Below are positions 17,263 to 25,966 of a stretch of 64,000 nt of DNA, piece after piece (position 1 is the first letter of the stretch; every line of letters begins with the position of its first letter). The notes beneath the pieces are model-generated. The model was not told where the DNA came from, searched no databases, and was given only the letters and a program-made list of their open reading frames with translations. This stretch comes from Mitsuaria sp. GD03876 (lineage in GTDB: Bacteria > Pseudomonadota > Gammaproteobacteria > Burkholderiales > Burkholderiaceae_C), in NCBI RefSeq assembly GCF_029840635.1, contig NZ_JAOCCU010000005.1:1-64000 (forward strand), in the 5' to 3' direction. Position numbers and translations under genes: made by a program.

Positions 17263-17655
17263 TTACCCTTGCTGGGCCTCGTCCACCGCCAAGTGATAGA
17301 CGCTGGGAAATCGAATTTCCATCTCTTCCTCGCAAGTCTCAAAGCCTTCGACGACGAACACCTCGTCTGAACCCAAGCGCTGCACGACATCCCAGTCCTC
17401 GCTGTGGCCGATAGACACGAAGCCGTCAACATACTCCGACGCCTGGATGCTCGACGAGGACAGTTCGAATCCACCGAGTCGAGTCTTCAGCGTGCTGTAG
17501 CGCGAGAAAAACTCTCTGGTAATCGGGCCTAGCTGCACGAGCTGGGACACGGCCTCTTCCGCTGGTTCGACGAACAGCTTCTCCCCCTCTGCAATAAGAC
17601 CTTCGACCGCGGCTCGGGCCTGATCGACTGACATTGCACCAACTTCATTGTTCAT
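17263..17655 (-). CDS. Hypothetical protein, 130 residues (immunity-island gene)
   Basis: Reads MNNEVGAMSVDQARAAVEGL, then EKLFVEPAEEAVSQLVQLGP, and a C-terminal half rich in acidic and aromatic residues (FVSIGHSEDWDVVQRLGSDE). No signal or membrane segment. ATG 17655 and the in-frame ATG 17634 are both possible, neither with a clear ribosome site. The alternation of a helical N-terminus and a beta-rich acidic C-terminus recalls SMI1/KNR4-type immunity proteins, but no defining motif is visible. It precedes the DUF6714-like gene with an 17-base gap. Confidence 0.55.
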   Translation of the reverse strand: MNNEVGAMSVDQARAAVEGLIAEGEKLFVEPAEEAVSQLVQLGPITREFFSRYSTLKTRLGGFELSSSSIQASEYVDGFVSIGHSEDWDVVQRLGSDEVFVVEGFETCEEEMEIRFPSVYHLAVDEAQQG

Positions 17656-17722
17656 ATGATGGAACGGAGTATCCAAATGCTCGAAATCGATTTGAGGTGC
17701 GCAATGGGATCGCCGTCGAACC

Positions 17723-18229
17723 TCAATCGCTTGGAGGGGTCGTTGGCATCGACTCGTCACGCAGTCGACCTTTCTCATCGAACAGCAGCGAGAGGCGTTG
17801 AGCTTCTGAAAGAAGCATGCTCCAGAAATCTGGCCATTCGTTGAGGACTGGCGCTGCCTTGCGTTGCGGCAGACGAATAACCTTCAATGTCTCGCAATCA
17901 AGGGCAAGCCTTGAACCGTCATCAAAATATCCGCCAATGAAAAAGTACGAGTCTTTTGCACCGCGCGGTCTTTCTTGAACGTTGGGCGCCTCTAAGGCGA
18001 ACGGCTGCCATGCGGCATCGCCGGTTCGATCGTATGTAGCCCTGAGCCCATAGATCGCAAGATGACCTGAGAACAGATTAACTTCATTTGTATGGGCCAA
18101 AAATTCACGAAAACCAGTGGTGGCCGGCGTATCCCGGTGCCGCAGCAATCTCAGCCACGCCCCCTTGCATGCTAAATCAACCCTGTCCGGCAACCATAAA
18201 GTCGCAGTAGATCTGCTCCAACAGCACAA
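17723..18229 (-). pseudogene. SMI1/KNR4-like protein, N-terminally truncated
   Basis: The reading frame contains a recognisable C-terminal two thirds of a SUKH (SMI1/KNR4)-type immunity protein: GFREFLAHTNEVNLFSGHLA, DSYFFIGGYFDDGSRLALDC and NEWPDFWSMLLSEAQRLSLL. The only ATG (18229) reads MCCWSRSTATLW and lies inside the preceding gene, which overlaps it by 53 bases. A normal N-terminal portion of the family is missing. It is either a truncated remnant or uses an unusual start. Overlap with the next immunity-like gene suggests a deletion joined two cassettes. Confidence 0.5.
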
Positions 18230-18641
18230 GACGTCCGTCTACGGTCTGCGCCTTTACGTAGCCAAAGTCAACGTGACCGTACGGGTTCCAATCAAAGAAT
18301 TCGACATAGCGATAATGTGCAATCTCGGCCACGTCAATAGAGCTGGGCAACTCCCATTGAATATTTTGACTTTGGTCGACGTTGCCATATTGCACAGGAA
18401 CATCAGTGAAGCCACTCTTGGCACGCAAATTGATCGGCAATGGTATGCGCCGATAGTCATCTGCTACGTCTAGCATGCCGGCAGGCAATAGCACCAAGAC
18501 ACGAAGCAATTCCCGTTCGATCTTATAAAATGACTCCTAAACCTCAGGAGATACTGGCGAAATAGTGTGCAACAGGTATGTATTCCACACATGCCGCGCC
18601 GCCTCCTTGAACCGCAGCATGTCTGTGGTGATGTCTGCCAT
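18177..18641 (-). pseudogene. Immunity-like gene interrupted by one in-frame amber codon
   Basis: From ATG 18641 the frame reads MADITTDMLRFKEAARHVWN and TYLLHTISPVSPEV, then TAG (18539-18537), and continues without shift as ESFYKIERELLRVLVLLPAG to a stop at 18177 (ending FMVAGQG). Both halves have consistent amino-acid character and the stop needs only one base change from CAG (Gln). The intact product would be 154 residues. The second half alone (from ATG 18476 or TTG 18509) could still be translated. I read it as a recently inactivated immunity gene; a sequencing error is the alternative. Confidence 0.6.
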
Positions 18642-18847
18642 TATCATTTCCCTTCTAGTCCTCGGCTCGATCGACCCGGATAAAACATGCGGGTTTTCGG
18701 ATCTTGGTTTTACCGACTCTCGGGTCAGCAGCTATTGTCATAGGCTTGGCCGAGCGTTGCGAGGAACCAAGTCGCTTTAGGTGGACAGGGTTTGCACTTG
18801 CCATCGCGGCCTCCGCCCGGATTGCCCGAAGGCAGGAACACCGAGCC
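18642..18847. other. AT-rich gap in the immunity island without a gene
   Basis: No open frame with a start, family motif or ribosome site was found on either strand. Base composition matches the surrounding island. It may hold decayed coding remnants or a promoter for the minus-strand amber-interrupted gene. Confidence 0.4.
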
Positions 18848-19153
18848 CTATCGCCGATACCTCAAAATTATCCTCCCGTTTACGACTTCATACTCCATGC
18901 GGGCCTTGTTGGAAATTGCATATACATGAGCGTGAAATAGATAATAAAGGGCGAAGCTTGAGAAACCTGACAACCAATGAGATTGAATTAATGGGTCTAC
19001 ATTGAGCGCCGGCGGCCATGTGGGGACTACCTTTTTAGATAGCCAATTTTTTGCACCACCAAGAACTTGCACTTCCACATCAGCGCGAGACAATCCATCT
19101 CGAAAACTCTTTGAAAAATCTGAAGACGGATAAGTCATTACAACTTTAGTCAT
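18848..19153 (-). CDS. Hypothetical protein, 101 residues (immunity-island gene)
   Basis: Starts MTKVVMTYPSSDFSKSFRDG at ATG 19153. Aromatic-rich, with a moderately hydrophobic stretch (GFSSFALYYLFHAHVYAISN) and a basic end (IILRYRR). There is no known motif. Codon use is less G/C-biased than in flanking housekeeping genes, fitting horizontal origin. It may be a complete small gene or a fragment; nothing in the sequence decides. Confidence 0.45.
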   Translation of the reverse strand: MTKVVMTYPSSDFSKSFRDGLSRADVEVQVLGGAKNWLSKKVVPTWPPALNVDPLIQSHWLSGFSSFALYYLFHAHVYAISNKARMEYEVVNGRIILRYRR

Positions 19154-19332
19154 GCTTAAACATTCCTGCAAACAGCACAGGAAAATATGCGAGATAGCTT
19201 CATGAAGTTTCCTGAGAATTCGCGCACAACACTCATGCAGACCTTTAACTGCAAGTATCAGTCGTTCTTGGGTGGCTGTATCGGCATTTGCCCTTCCTCC
19301 TCAGCGCCACGACATCCACGGGTGTTCACCAA

Positions 19333-19577
19333 GCGTTCGCCTGCAGATTCGACGGTCATACGGGCATGGACGGGATCTCGATGAGGTGGTGGTCGCGATA
19401 ACCAGCGGGCCTGCTCATTAAGGGTCTTTCGCGGGAGGTAGGGAAAGCCTCCGCGGCGAGCAAGGGATGTCCCTCGGCGGCCACCTCATCGCGTCAATTC
19501 AACCGAAGACTTCGGAATACCAGAAAGCGTTTGGATTCCAGAATCAATCGGCGAATTCGGCACGATCAAATTGAGCC
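19333..19577. repeat. Direct repeat, decayed copy
   Basis: Aligns with 16261-16516. Read on the minus strand, the copy of the 101-residue gene's end gives AEFAD-stop-FWNPNAFWYSEVFG, where the parent has AEFVDWFQNPNASWYSEVFG. The DUF427 copy reads MSRPAGYRDHHLIEIPSMPV and then diverges. Neither is functional. Flanking sequence on both sides is unrelated to the parent, so this is a broken duplicate left inside the island. Confidence 0.8.
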
Positions 19578-19649
19578 GGCCCGCGGGCGGCGATCACGCT
19601 GGGGGGCCAACAAGGAGTACCACGCTAGGGCGTTCGTGCGGGCATACGC

Positions 19650-20219
19650 TTATTGGGTCCTCTTAGCCCGATAAGTCGGTCGACACATGTGCGATTGACG
19701 TTGAGGCGAAAGTTGGAACTCAACTGTTCCTCGATCTGAATCGTATGCGCGCAACTCTTCCTTCAAGCTGCTGGAAAGCACGAATCGCTGAACTTTCGAG
19801 CGAGTGTTGACTGTGGGGTTCATGCTGCCGGCGCCAATGGTCATGCAGACATCCTCAGGACGAGACGCAAGGTTGTACGACCCGCCTTTGGCGTCCTTGT
19901 AGGCGATTAGCGCCGTGTAAGAGTTCCCGCCACTTGCCAAGAGATACGGCCATGCATTCACAGTGGTGTGCGTCTCGCAAGTCTCCACGGCGTACCAAAG
20001 CTCTGCATCGCGGTCACTTGCGAGACTTGCAAGGTCAACGTCCGCGACCAACGTCAGCTTCAGGTAACCAATGGCAGAAACCGCGTTGCCCGCATCGTCT
20101 GACACTGCTGTTTTTGTTGTTAGCAAACTGACGGTTGAGACACGTATTTCAGGGCCGGAGAGACATGCAGTCAGGGTCGACAAGAGCGCCGGGAGGAGCA
20201 GCGCACCAAGTATCTTCAT
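19650..20219 (-). CDS. Lipoprotein, 189 residues
   Basis: Signal peptide MKILGALLLPALLSTLTAC with a lipobox LTAC (Cys19), so a membrane-anchored lipoprotein. The mature part is mixed beta, with segments TKTAVSDDAGNAVSAIGYLK and AELWYAVETCETHTTVNAWP and a basic end (CRPTYRAKRTQ). No known domain recognised. Its place just past the Rhs toxin and DUF4279 gene suggests a periplasmic immunity protein or a lipoprotein cargo of the island, but this is positional inference. Confidence 0.65.
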   Translation of the reverse strand: MKILGALLLPALLSTLTACLSGPEIRVSTVSLLTTKTAVSDDAGNAVSAIGYLKLTLVADVDLASLASDRDAELWYAVETCETHTTVNAWPYLLASGGNSYTALIAYKDAKGGSYNLASRPEDVCMTIGAGSMNPTVNTRSKVQRFVLSSSLKEELRAYDSDRGTVEFQLSPQRQSHMCRPTYRAKRTQ

Positions 20220-20383
20220 TGGCTTTTCTGGCAGGTGTACGAAGAAGAGTTCGAGTCAAGCAACAACTGTAGCGTGCTCTTCCTACCCAACGGCACGAAT
20301 TCAAATATATGGCGCTTGACGCGGATTTTTCTTTCGCGCTTCCGCACGCCGGGGCAACCGCTCAGTCGATGAAGCCAAACTAT

Positions 20384-20797
20384 CTATTGGTCATCGGAAA
20401 AGTAGTTATCGATACAAAGCGGAACCCCAAATTCGCCAAGCTTTCGTAGGAGTCGCGACGATAATATAGGGCCGCCATCAAATGAATTTTGAAAGTGTCC
20501 GCACCACCAAATGGCATCAAATTGCTGGGACAGTTCAACGATCTCGCTACTTTTCTTATCCAGAATATTCAGAAGAAAGCTCAGCCCCTCTTCCAAGGAA
20601 AACCATTCCGATTTAAAACCAACGGCATCTTGGCCGTTGTACGCCCAGAAAGACTTCCGCGGCCTTTTTCCTGACGAACCTTCGCCTTTAGAAAATGAAT
20701 TACTCGATTGCAAATTCAGTCGAGATGATATTTCGGTTGGATCCAGATTCTCGCCAGAGAATCTAAGCTCCACTGTATAGATATGCGATGAGATCAT
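20384..20797 (-). CDS. DUF4279 candidate immunity protein to the Rhs C-terminus
   Basis: 137 residues starting MISSHIYTVELRFSGENLDP. The N-terminal strand followed by DPTEISSRLNLQ, SFWAYNGQ, the helix LEEGLSFLLNILDKKSSEIV and the end SRLLRKLGEFGVPLCIDNYF fits the DUF4279 family, common as stand-alone immunity genes beside polymorphic toxins. It begins 10 bases after the Rhs stop codon, so it is translated from the same message. Immunity against the adjacent Rhs tail is inferred from position. The AT-richer base composition differs from the Rhs shell. Confidence 0.78.
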   Translation of the reverse strand: MISSHIYTVELRFSGENLDPTEISSRLNLQSSNSFSKGEGSSGKRPRKSFWAYNGQDAVGFKSEWFSLEEGLSFLLNILDKKSSEIVELSQQFDAIWWCGHFQNSFDGGPILSSRLLRKLGEFGVPLCIDNYFSDDQ

Positions 20798-20807
20798 TTG
20801 TTGACGG

Positions 20808-23090
20808 TCACGGTATTGCCACATTTGCGGGAATCGTAGGCCAGAGCGGTGGAAACAATGACGGCACCATCCGTATGCAACGATAGACCACATATGCCGT
20901 GCCGGCAACGACCACCACTTTTGCGGTCTTCTGACATTCTTCTCCGCAAGCGGATGCAGATGCAGACGCAGACGCAGGCGCGGAAGCGGGTGCTGGCGGT
21001 GGGGGCGGTCCTCCGCAGCCATTCTTTCCGTCTGGTTTACCGTACGAAATCCATTCTGCGTGCGCATCCGCGAGTTCTTCTCTGGTGGCATCTTGATCGC
21101 CGGGTTGCTTTATGCACTGATGAAACCAACGTTGGAAATTTCTATCGTTGAATTCCCACCATTTTCCGGTCTTGCCACCTTGTCTAACGTCCCCTTGGGG
21201 ATCAATAAAACTCAAGGGATCGCCCTGAACATATGCGTACGAATTTATACCTCCATGCAATCCAATGGGATCAGATTGCACATACCTCCCCGTCGTCCCG
21301 TCATAGTCCCGGAAGTAGTTGTAGTTCAGCCCCGATTCCTTGTCAGCGAATTGTCCGGGGAAGCGCAGGTTGAAGGCGATGGCGCCGAGGCCGCTGGGGT
21401 TCTCTTCCGCTGCCGTCGATCCGAACGGCTCGCTGATCCAGCGCCAGCGCAGCGCGCTGTTCTTGTCCACCAGCATGCGCGGCGCGCCGAGGTGGTCGGC
21501 GTAGACGTGCAGCACCTGCGGGTCCGCCGCGGCGCCGTTGAGCACCGCGACCGGCAAGCCACCCAGCCACACGAACTCCTGGTTCGGCGCGGTCGCGCCG
21601 TACTCGCCGAGCAGTTGCCCGCCCTGGTCATAGACGAAATGCGTCGTCTGCGATCCGTTCTTCCGGATCCGCTGGCCACCCGCGTCGTAGCTGTAGTACC
21701 AGGTCACCGCGCCCTTGGTGAGCGAGCCCATGCGGTTGTCGAGCCGGTAGGTCGTCGTGTACGCCAAGCCGGTATCGCTCAGCGTGTTGCCCGTCGCGTC
21801 ATAGCCGAAGCTGCGCGTCGGGTTGCTGATGCTGTCCAGCCGGTTGCTCGTCGCGGAGGTCGAGTAGCTCCTCGCCGTGCCGTTGAGCGTCACGCCCGCC
21901 CGATTGCCGTTGGCGTCGTACCCGATCGTCCAGCTCGCTGACGGCGCGACGATGCCGATCAGGCGGCCCATCTCGTCGTAGCTGAAGCTCTGGTTCATCG
22001 CCTGCGCCGCGGCCGTGGATTGACCCGTCGCCGCATCCAGGTGCGTGTAACTGACGATCCGGTCCGCGGCGTCATAGGTGATGTCGCGCACCACGCCCAG
22101 CAGCGGATAGCGCACCAGGCGGCCGTATTGGTCGTAGACCCGCTCTTGCAGCTTCGTCCCGCTGGCCATGTGCATCAGCCAGCTGCGCACACCACCGAAG
22201 GGCTCCCACTGGATCCCGCTGATCAGCGGTTGAGCGGGGCTCGCGGCGTCCTTGGCGATGCTCATCGCCGTCGGGTAACCCTCGGCGTAGGTGATCGTCA
22301 GCACGCGGCCCGACGGGTAGGTGATGCTGGTGATGTGATCCGCCCGGTCGTAGCCGTAGCGGGTCGTGAACGTCGCCGTGCCCACGGTCTGGATCACCGC
22401 GACCACCCGGCCGTTGCCGTCGTAGCCGTACTTCGTGTTGCCCGCCGAGCCCGTGGCCGTCGTGAGCCGGCCGATGCCGTAGCCGAAGTCACCGCCGGTC
22501 TGGTCGTAGGTCCAGGTGTATGGCAACGACTGCCCGCCGAGCGTGTACGTCGCCGACGTCATCCGGTTGAGGTCGTCGTAGACGTAGGTGCCGAGCACGC
22601 CCCGGCTGTCCGTGCGGGTGAGCAGGTTGCCGTTGGGGTCGAAGGTGCTGTTGGCGGTGCCGGTATCCGGGCTGACCAGTTGCGTGAGGTCACCCAGCCC
22701 GTTGCGCTGGTACGAGGTCACCAGGCTCCGGGGATCGGTGACCTGCTTCAGCTGGTCGAGACCGTCGTAGCCCAGCGCCGTCACGCCGTTGCGGGCGTCG
22801 GTGTTGGTCTTCACCCGGTCCAGCGCGTCGTACGCGTTGGTCGTCGAGAAGCCGAATCCCGAGACTCCCTTCGCCTTGATGACCTTGGTCGGATTGCCCT
22901 TGGCGTCGTACTCGTAGTCGGTGACGGGCGCCGGTGAGACCGGCGGAGGCGGCAGCGCTGCGTGCGCCGTCATCGCCGCCAGCAAGGCGGAGACGCCCAC
23001 TGCCGTGACGGCCGTGATCGAAATGATCGAGTCCTTCGCGGACGCGACCCCGCCCCGGCGCTGCTCGCGCCTGTCGATGCTGTGCTTCAT
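20808..23090 (-). CDS. Rhs protein, second part: YD repeats, RHS core and variable C-terminus
   Basis: 760 residues. The N-terminus has its own hydrophobic export segment (SIISITAVTAVGVSALLAAM ending AHA) and a Pro linker. Many YD repeats of the type YDALDRVKTNTDARNGVTAL follow, then the RHS-associated core near residues 530-633 with NYFRDYDGTTGRYVQSDPIG and FIDPQG. After that comes a 127-residue variable tail (634-760): KWWEFNDRNFQRWFHQC, a Pro/Ala/Ser stretch and a hydrophobic end VVVVAGTAYVVYRC. The tail is the presumed toxin; its chemistry is not recognised. The gene starts GCC-ATG right after the preceding stop, with GGGAG overlapping that stop, so it is translationally coupled. Confidence 0.9.
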   Translation of the reverse strand: MKHSIDRREQRRGGVASAKDSIISITAVTAVGVSALLAAMTAHAALPPPPVSPAPVTDYEYDAKGNPTKVIKAKGVSGFGFSTTNAYDALDRVKTNTDARNGVTALGYDGLDQLKQVTDPRSLVTSYQRNGLGDLTQLVSPDTGTANSTFDPNGNLLTRTDSRGVLGTYVYDDLNRMTSATYTLGGQSLPYTWTYDQTGGDFGYGIGRLTTATGSAGNTKYGYDGNGRVVAVIQTVGTATFTTRYGYDRADHITSITYPSGRVLTITYAEGYPTAMSIAKDAASPAQPLISGIQWEPFGGVRSWLMHMASGTKLQERVYDQYGRLVRYPLLGVVRDITYDAADRIVSYTHLDAATGQSTAAAQAMNQSFSYDEMGRLIGIVAPSASWTIGYDANGNRAGVTLNGTARSYSTSATSNRLDSISNPTRSFGYDATGNTLSDTGLAYTTTYRLDNRMGSLTKGAVTWYYSYDAGGQRIRKNGSQTTHFVYDQGGQLLGEYGATAPNQEFVWLGGLPVAVLNGAAADPQVLHVYADHLGAPRMLVDKNSALRWRWISEPFGSTAAEENPSGLGAIAFNLRFPGQFADKESGLNYNYFRDYDGTTGRYVQSDPIGLHGGINSYAYVQGDPLSFIDPQGDVRQGGKTGKWWEFNDRNFQRWFHQCIKQPGDQDATREELADAHAEWISYGKPDGKNGCGGPPPPPAPASAPASASASASACGEECQKTAKVVVVAGTAYVVYRCIRMVPSLFPPLWPTIPANVAIP

Positions 23091-23093
23091 GGC

Positions 23094-25760
23094 TTACTCC
23101 CTGCCCGTCGTCTGTTGCGCGCGACCCAGTGCATCGAACACGCGGTTCATCGACCGCTTGAGCGTTCCTTGCGGATCCTTGGCTTTCTCGTCCGTCCGGT
23201 TGCCGCTGGCATCGAGCGTGTACTCGACGCGGTTGCCCAGCGAATCGAACACCGCCGCCAGCCGCTGCGCGTCGTCGTACTCGTAGTTCACCGCGCCGCC
23301 GTCCGTCTGGGTCACCTGCTTGACCTGGCCGGTGGGCCAGTACGTGTAGCCGGTGGTCTTGCCCAGCGTCGTCGCCGACGACAGCCGCTGACGCGCGTCA
23401 TACGCGTAGACCGTCGAGATCCCGTTCGCGTCGACCGACTCCAGCGGCTTGCCGAAGGCGGCATAGCGCGGGAACTGCACGACATGCTCACGGGCATTGG
23501 TCGTCGATTGCAGGTCGCCCTTCGTGTGGTCCGCGGTCGTGTCCGTGTAGTACACGTTGGTCGCGACCACCTTGCCGCGTGCATCGGTCTCGGTGAGCAC
23601 CTGGCCGGTTGCGTTGTAGGTCCAGCTCGTCGCGCGGGTCGCCACGCCCGCCTGCAGCGTCGCGCTGAAGCCCTGGGCGCCCGTGTCGTCGGTCGTCGCC
23701 TGCTCCACGCGCTTGCACAGCACGACGATCGGCGTGCCGTCGGGCAGCTTCGCGTCGGCCGGCGCGCAGCTCGCCGTCGTCCCGCCGTTCAGCGGATCGG
23801 GCTGGCCGTTGTAGACCAGCGTCGTGATGCGCCGCGGCTCGGCGGTCCGCGTGGCCAGGCGCCAGGTCGGATGCCATTGCGAACTGACCTTCCGCGCACC
23901 CGCCGGCACCGCGCCCGCCAGCACGCTGGCGCAATCGGCCGTCGTGGCCAGGCCCTCGACGCGCGCCGTCTCCAGGTTGCGCGTCAGGTCGAAGCTCGCG
24001 CAGCGCCGATTGCCGTTGGCATCGTCGTAGCGCGTGACGTTGAGGTTCTGGTCGAGCACGCGTCGCTCCGTCGCCACCGTGCCGCCGCTGCTGCCGCGCG
24101 ACCGTTCGGTCCACTTCACGCTGCCGTACTGGCCGCTGGCCGACAGCGTCTCGACGTCGCTATTCGGGTAGCTCACCCGCACGCCTTGCGGCACCTGCAG
24201 CACATGGTCGCGCCGCAGCGTCTGGTTGGCCGAGTCGTAGGACTCGACCACGCCCCACTTGGGCGCCGTCGTCCAGCTCACCGCATACGCATCCAGCCCG
24301 TTGGCCCGCGACGTCGACGTCGCGCGGCCCTCGGCGTCATAGGCATAAGTGCCGGCCCGGACCTGGCGCTCATCCAGATAGCCGGTCAGCGCCCACGGGT
24401 TGCGGGTGTCTTCGTAGAGGAAGGTCTTGGTCGCGCCGTCGGCGTAGGTCAGGCCGGCGAGCCGCGCCTGCGTGTCGTAGTTGAACTGCACGTCCACACC
24501 CGCGCCCTCGATGCGCGAGAGCCTGTAGACGCCATCCGCGCCCTTGGCATAGCGCAGCTGGCGCACCCGTCCCGTCTCGTCCGTCAGCGCCACCGGCAAC
24601 GCGTCGGCATCCGGTTGGTCCGGCGCGACCAGCGCGCCGCCGCTGCGCGTCACGTCGAGCGTGCCGCCGTTCAGGCGGGTCAACCGCGTGAGCACGCCAT
24701 CCTTGTTGAACTCCTCGATCGTCATCGCGTTGGCGTCGACGTACAGGTAGCCGGTGGCCGTCACCACCAACCGATCGTTGAGCGACGCCGATGCCGGCAC
24801 ATAGCTCGTGCCCGAGCGCACGAAGCTCGTCCAGTTGCCATCGCCGCGCAGCACGTTGATGAGCTTGGCGGGCTTGCTCAGGGCCTTGTCCACGTCGGTC
24901 AGCACGCGGCGCTCGAAGCTGGGCTTCCAGTCCGCGCCGAGGAACTGCGCGTCCGAGCGGATGAACGGCTGTTGCGCCGCGTCCGCGTAAGGCACCCGGC
25001 GCACCGAGTTGAAGGTCACCGTCAGCGGCATGCCGCCGATGTCGCCGACTTCGACGGGCTGCAGCCTCGCGCCGGTCAGCGCGACCAGCGAGCTGCCGTG
25101 GCAGGTGTCGCAGGGCGTGGAGATGACACGGTCCACCACCGGCACGCACGAGTTCTTGGCGGGGTCGTAGACGCCCTCATCGCAGACGCACTCGCCGCTC
25201 CCGGTGTCGTAATGGATGTTCGGGACCTTGTTGCAGGTCTTGAGGAACTGCGAGGTGTGGGTCCGCTTGTCCAGCACTGGCGTGCCTTCGCAGACCGGCT
25301 GGTTGTCGGGGCCGGTGGAGATACGAGGCGAGACCATGCGCGTCGACTGGAACCGGCACACGGCATCGCCGTTGCTCCATGAGCCCGAGACCTCGCAGGC
25401 CCCGCCGGAGAAGGTCACCGGTGTGCTGCAGGCCCCTGCATCGGAGCAACTGCCATTGGCGAAGGCCAGGACACGCGCCTGGATCTTGTCCGGCTCCGAC
25501 GGCCGGCCGCCATGGCCGACGACCAGCCAGTACCCGAACAAGGTCGGATGCTTGGTGATGCCGTCCGCTCCGTCGCCAGTGCATTGGCGCGGCAGGAACC
25601 CCGTCGAGCCGGGGTTGTCGGCCGGTGACCAGTCCCGCGGGACGATGCGGTCATAGGCCTGCGCGAATGGCGCCACGAGCAACAACCAGACCAGCGCCAG
25701 GACGGTTTGGCTTGCCCAGGTCGCGGACGCGGACCCCGGGCGCTTGGATGAGAACAGCAT
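23094..25760 (-). CDS. Rhs protein, first part: export signal, Cys-rich domain, DUF6531-like and YD repeats
   Basis: 888 residues from ATG 25760 (GGGAG ribosome site). It has a signal peptide, residues 1-35 (ending LLLVAPFAQA). A Cys-rich region (about 45-235, including SGECVCDEGVYDPAKNSC and TPCDTCHGSS) follows. Next are a DUF6531-like segment (GARLQPVEVGDIGGMPLTVT) and YD repeats through DASGNRTDEK. It stops after FDALGRAQQTTGRE, in mid-repeat pattern, and the second Rhs ORF starts three bases later. The protein therefore lacks the core and toxin, which must come from the partner ORF. There is no PAAR or VgrG gene nearby, and the signal peptide argues for Sec export rather than type VI delivery. 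Confidence 0.88.
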   Translation of the reverse strand: MLFSSKRPGSASATWASQTVLALVWLLLVAPFAQAYDRIVPRDWSPADNPGSTGFLPRQCTGDGADGITKHPTLFGYWLVVGHGGRPSEPDKIQARVLAFANGSCSDAGACSTPVTFSGGACEVSGSWSNGDAVCRFQSTRMVSPRISTGPDNQPVCEGTPVLDKRTHTSQFLKTCNKVPNIHYDTGSGECVCDEGVYDPAKNSCVPVVDRVISTPCDTCHGSSLVALTGARLQPVEVGDIGGMPLTVTFNSVRRVPYADAAQQPFIRSDAQFLGADWKPSFERRVLTDVDKALSKPAKLINVLRGDGNWTSFVRSGTSYVPASASLNDRLVVTATGYLYVDANAMTIEEFNKDGVLTRLTRLNGGTLDVTRSGGALVAPDQPDADALPVALTDETGRVRQLRYAKGADGVYRLSRIEGAGVDVQFNYDTQARLAGLTYADGATKTFLYEDTRNPWALTGYLDERQVRAGTYAYDAEGRATSTSRANGLDAYAVSWTTAPKWGVVESYDSANQTLRRDHVLQVPQGVRVSYPNSDVETLSASGQYGSVKWTERSRGSSGGTVATERRVLDQNLNVTRYDDANGNRRCASFDLTRNLETARVEGLATTADCASVLAGAVPAGARKVSSQWHPTWRLATRTAEPRRITTLVYNGQPDPLNGGTTASCAPADAKLPDGTPIVVLCKRVEQATTDDTGAQGFSATLQAGVATRATSWTYNATGQVLTETDARGKVVATNVYYTDTTADHTKGDLQSTTNAREHVVQFPRYAAFGKPLESVDANGISTVYAYDARQRLSSATTLGKTTGYTYWPTGQVKQVTQTDGGAVNYEYDDAQRLAAVFDSLGNRVEYTLDASGNRTDEKAKDPQGTLKRSMNRVFDALGRAQQTTGRE

Positions 25761-25966
25761 GCGGATGGACTCCCTGATGGATCGAACCTCAGGAAGACGC
25801 GCGCATCCCACGATCGCTGCGTCGCTGCCGCCGAGCCGGCCTGCGTCTGTCGCGCTTGAGCCGGTCCGTTCTCTCTCCCTGATTGAACGGCGGCGATTCT
25901 GCCGAAGCCCCCCACCCGCTGCCAATGCCCCCCGAACGGGGATGGGCGAGGGTCAAACCGCTGTCA

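Noticed and set aside
19187-19384. 65-codon plus-strand frame in the island
   Set aside because: Ends inside the decayed repeat copy and has no ribosome site or motif.
16261-20797. Island considered as an integrated prophage or transposon
   Set aside because: No integrase, transposase, tRNA target or terminal inverted repeats were found at its edges.
22962-25382. 806-codon open frame on the plus strand opposite the first Rhs gene
   Set aside because: Low-complexity Arg/His/Ala composition, no motifs; shadow of a GC-rich gene on the other strand.
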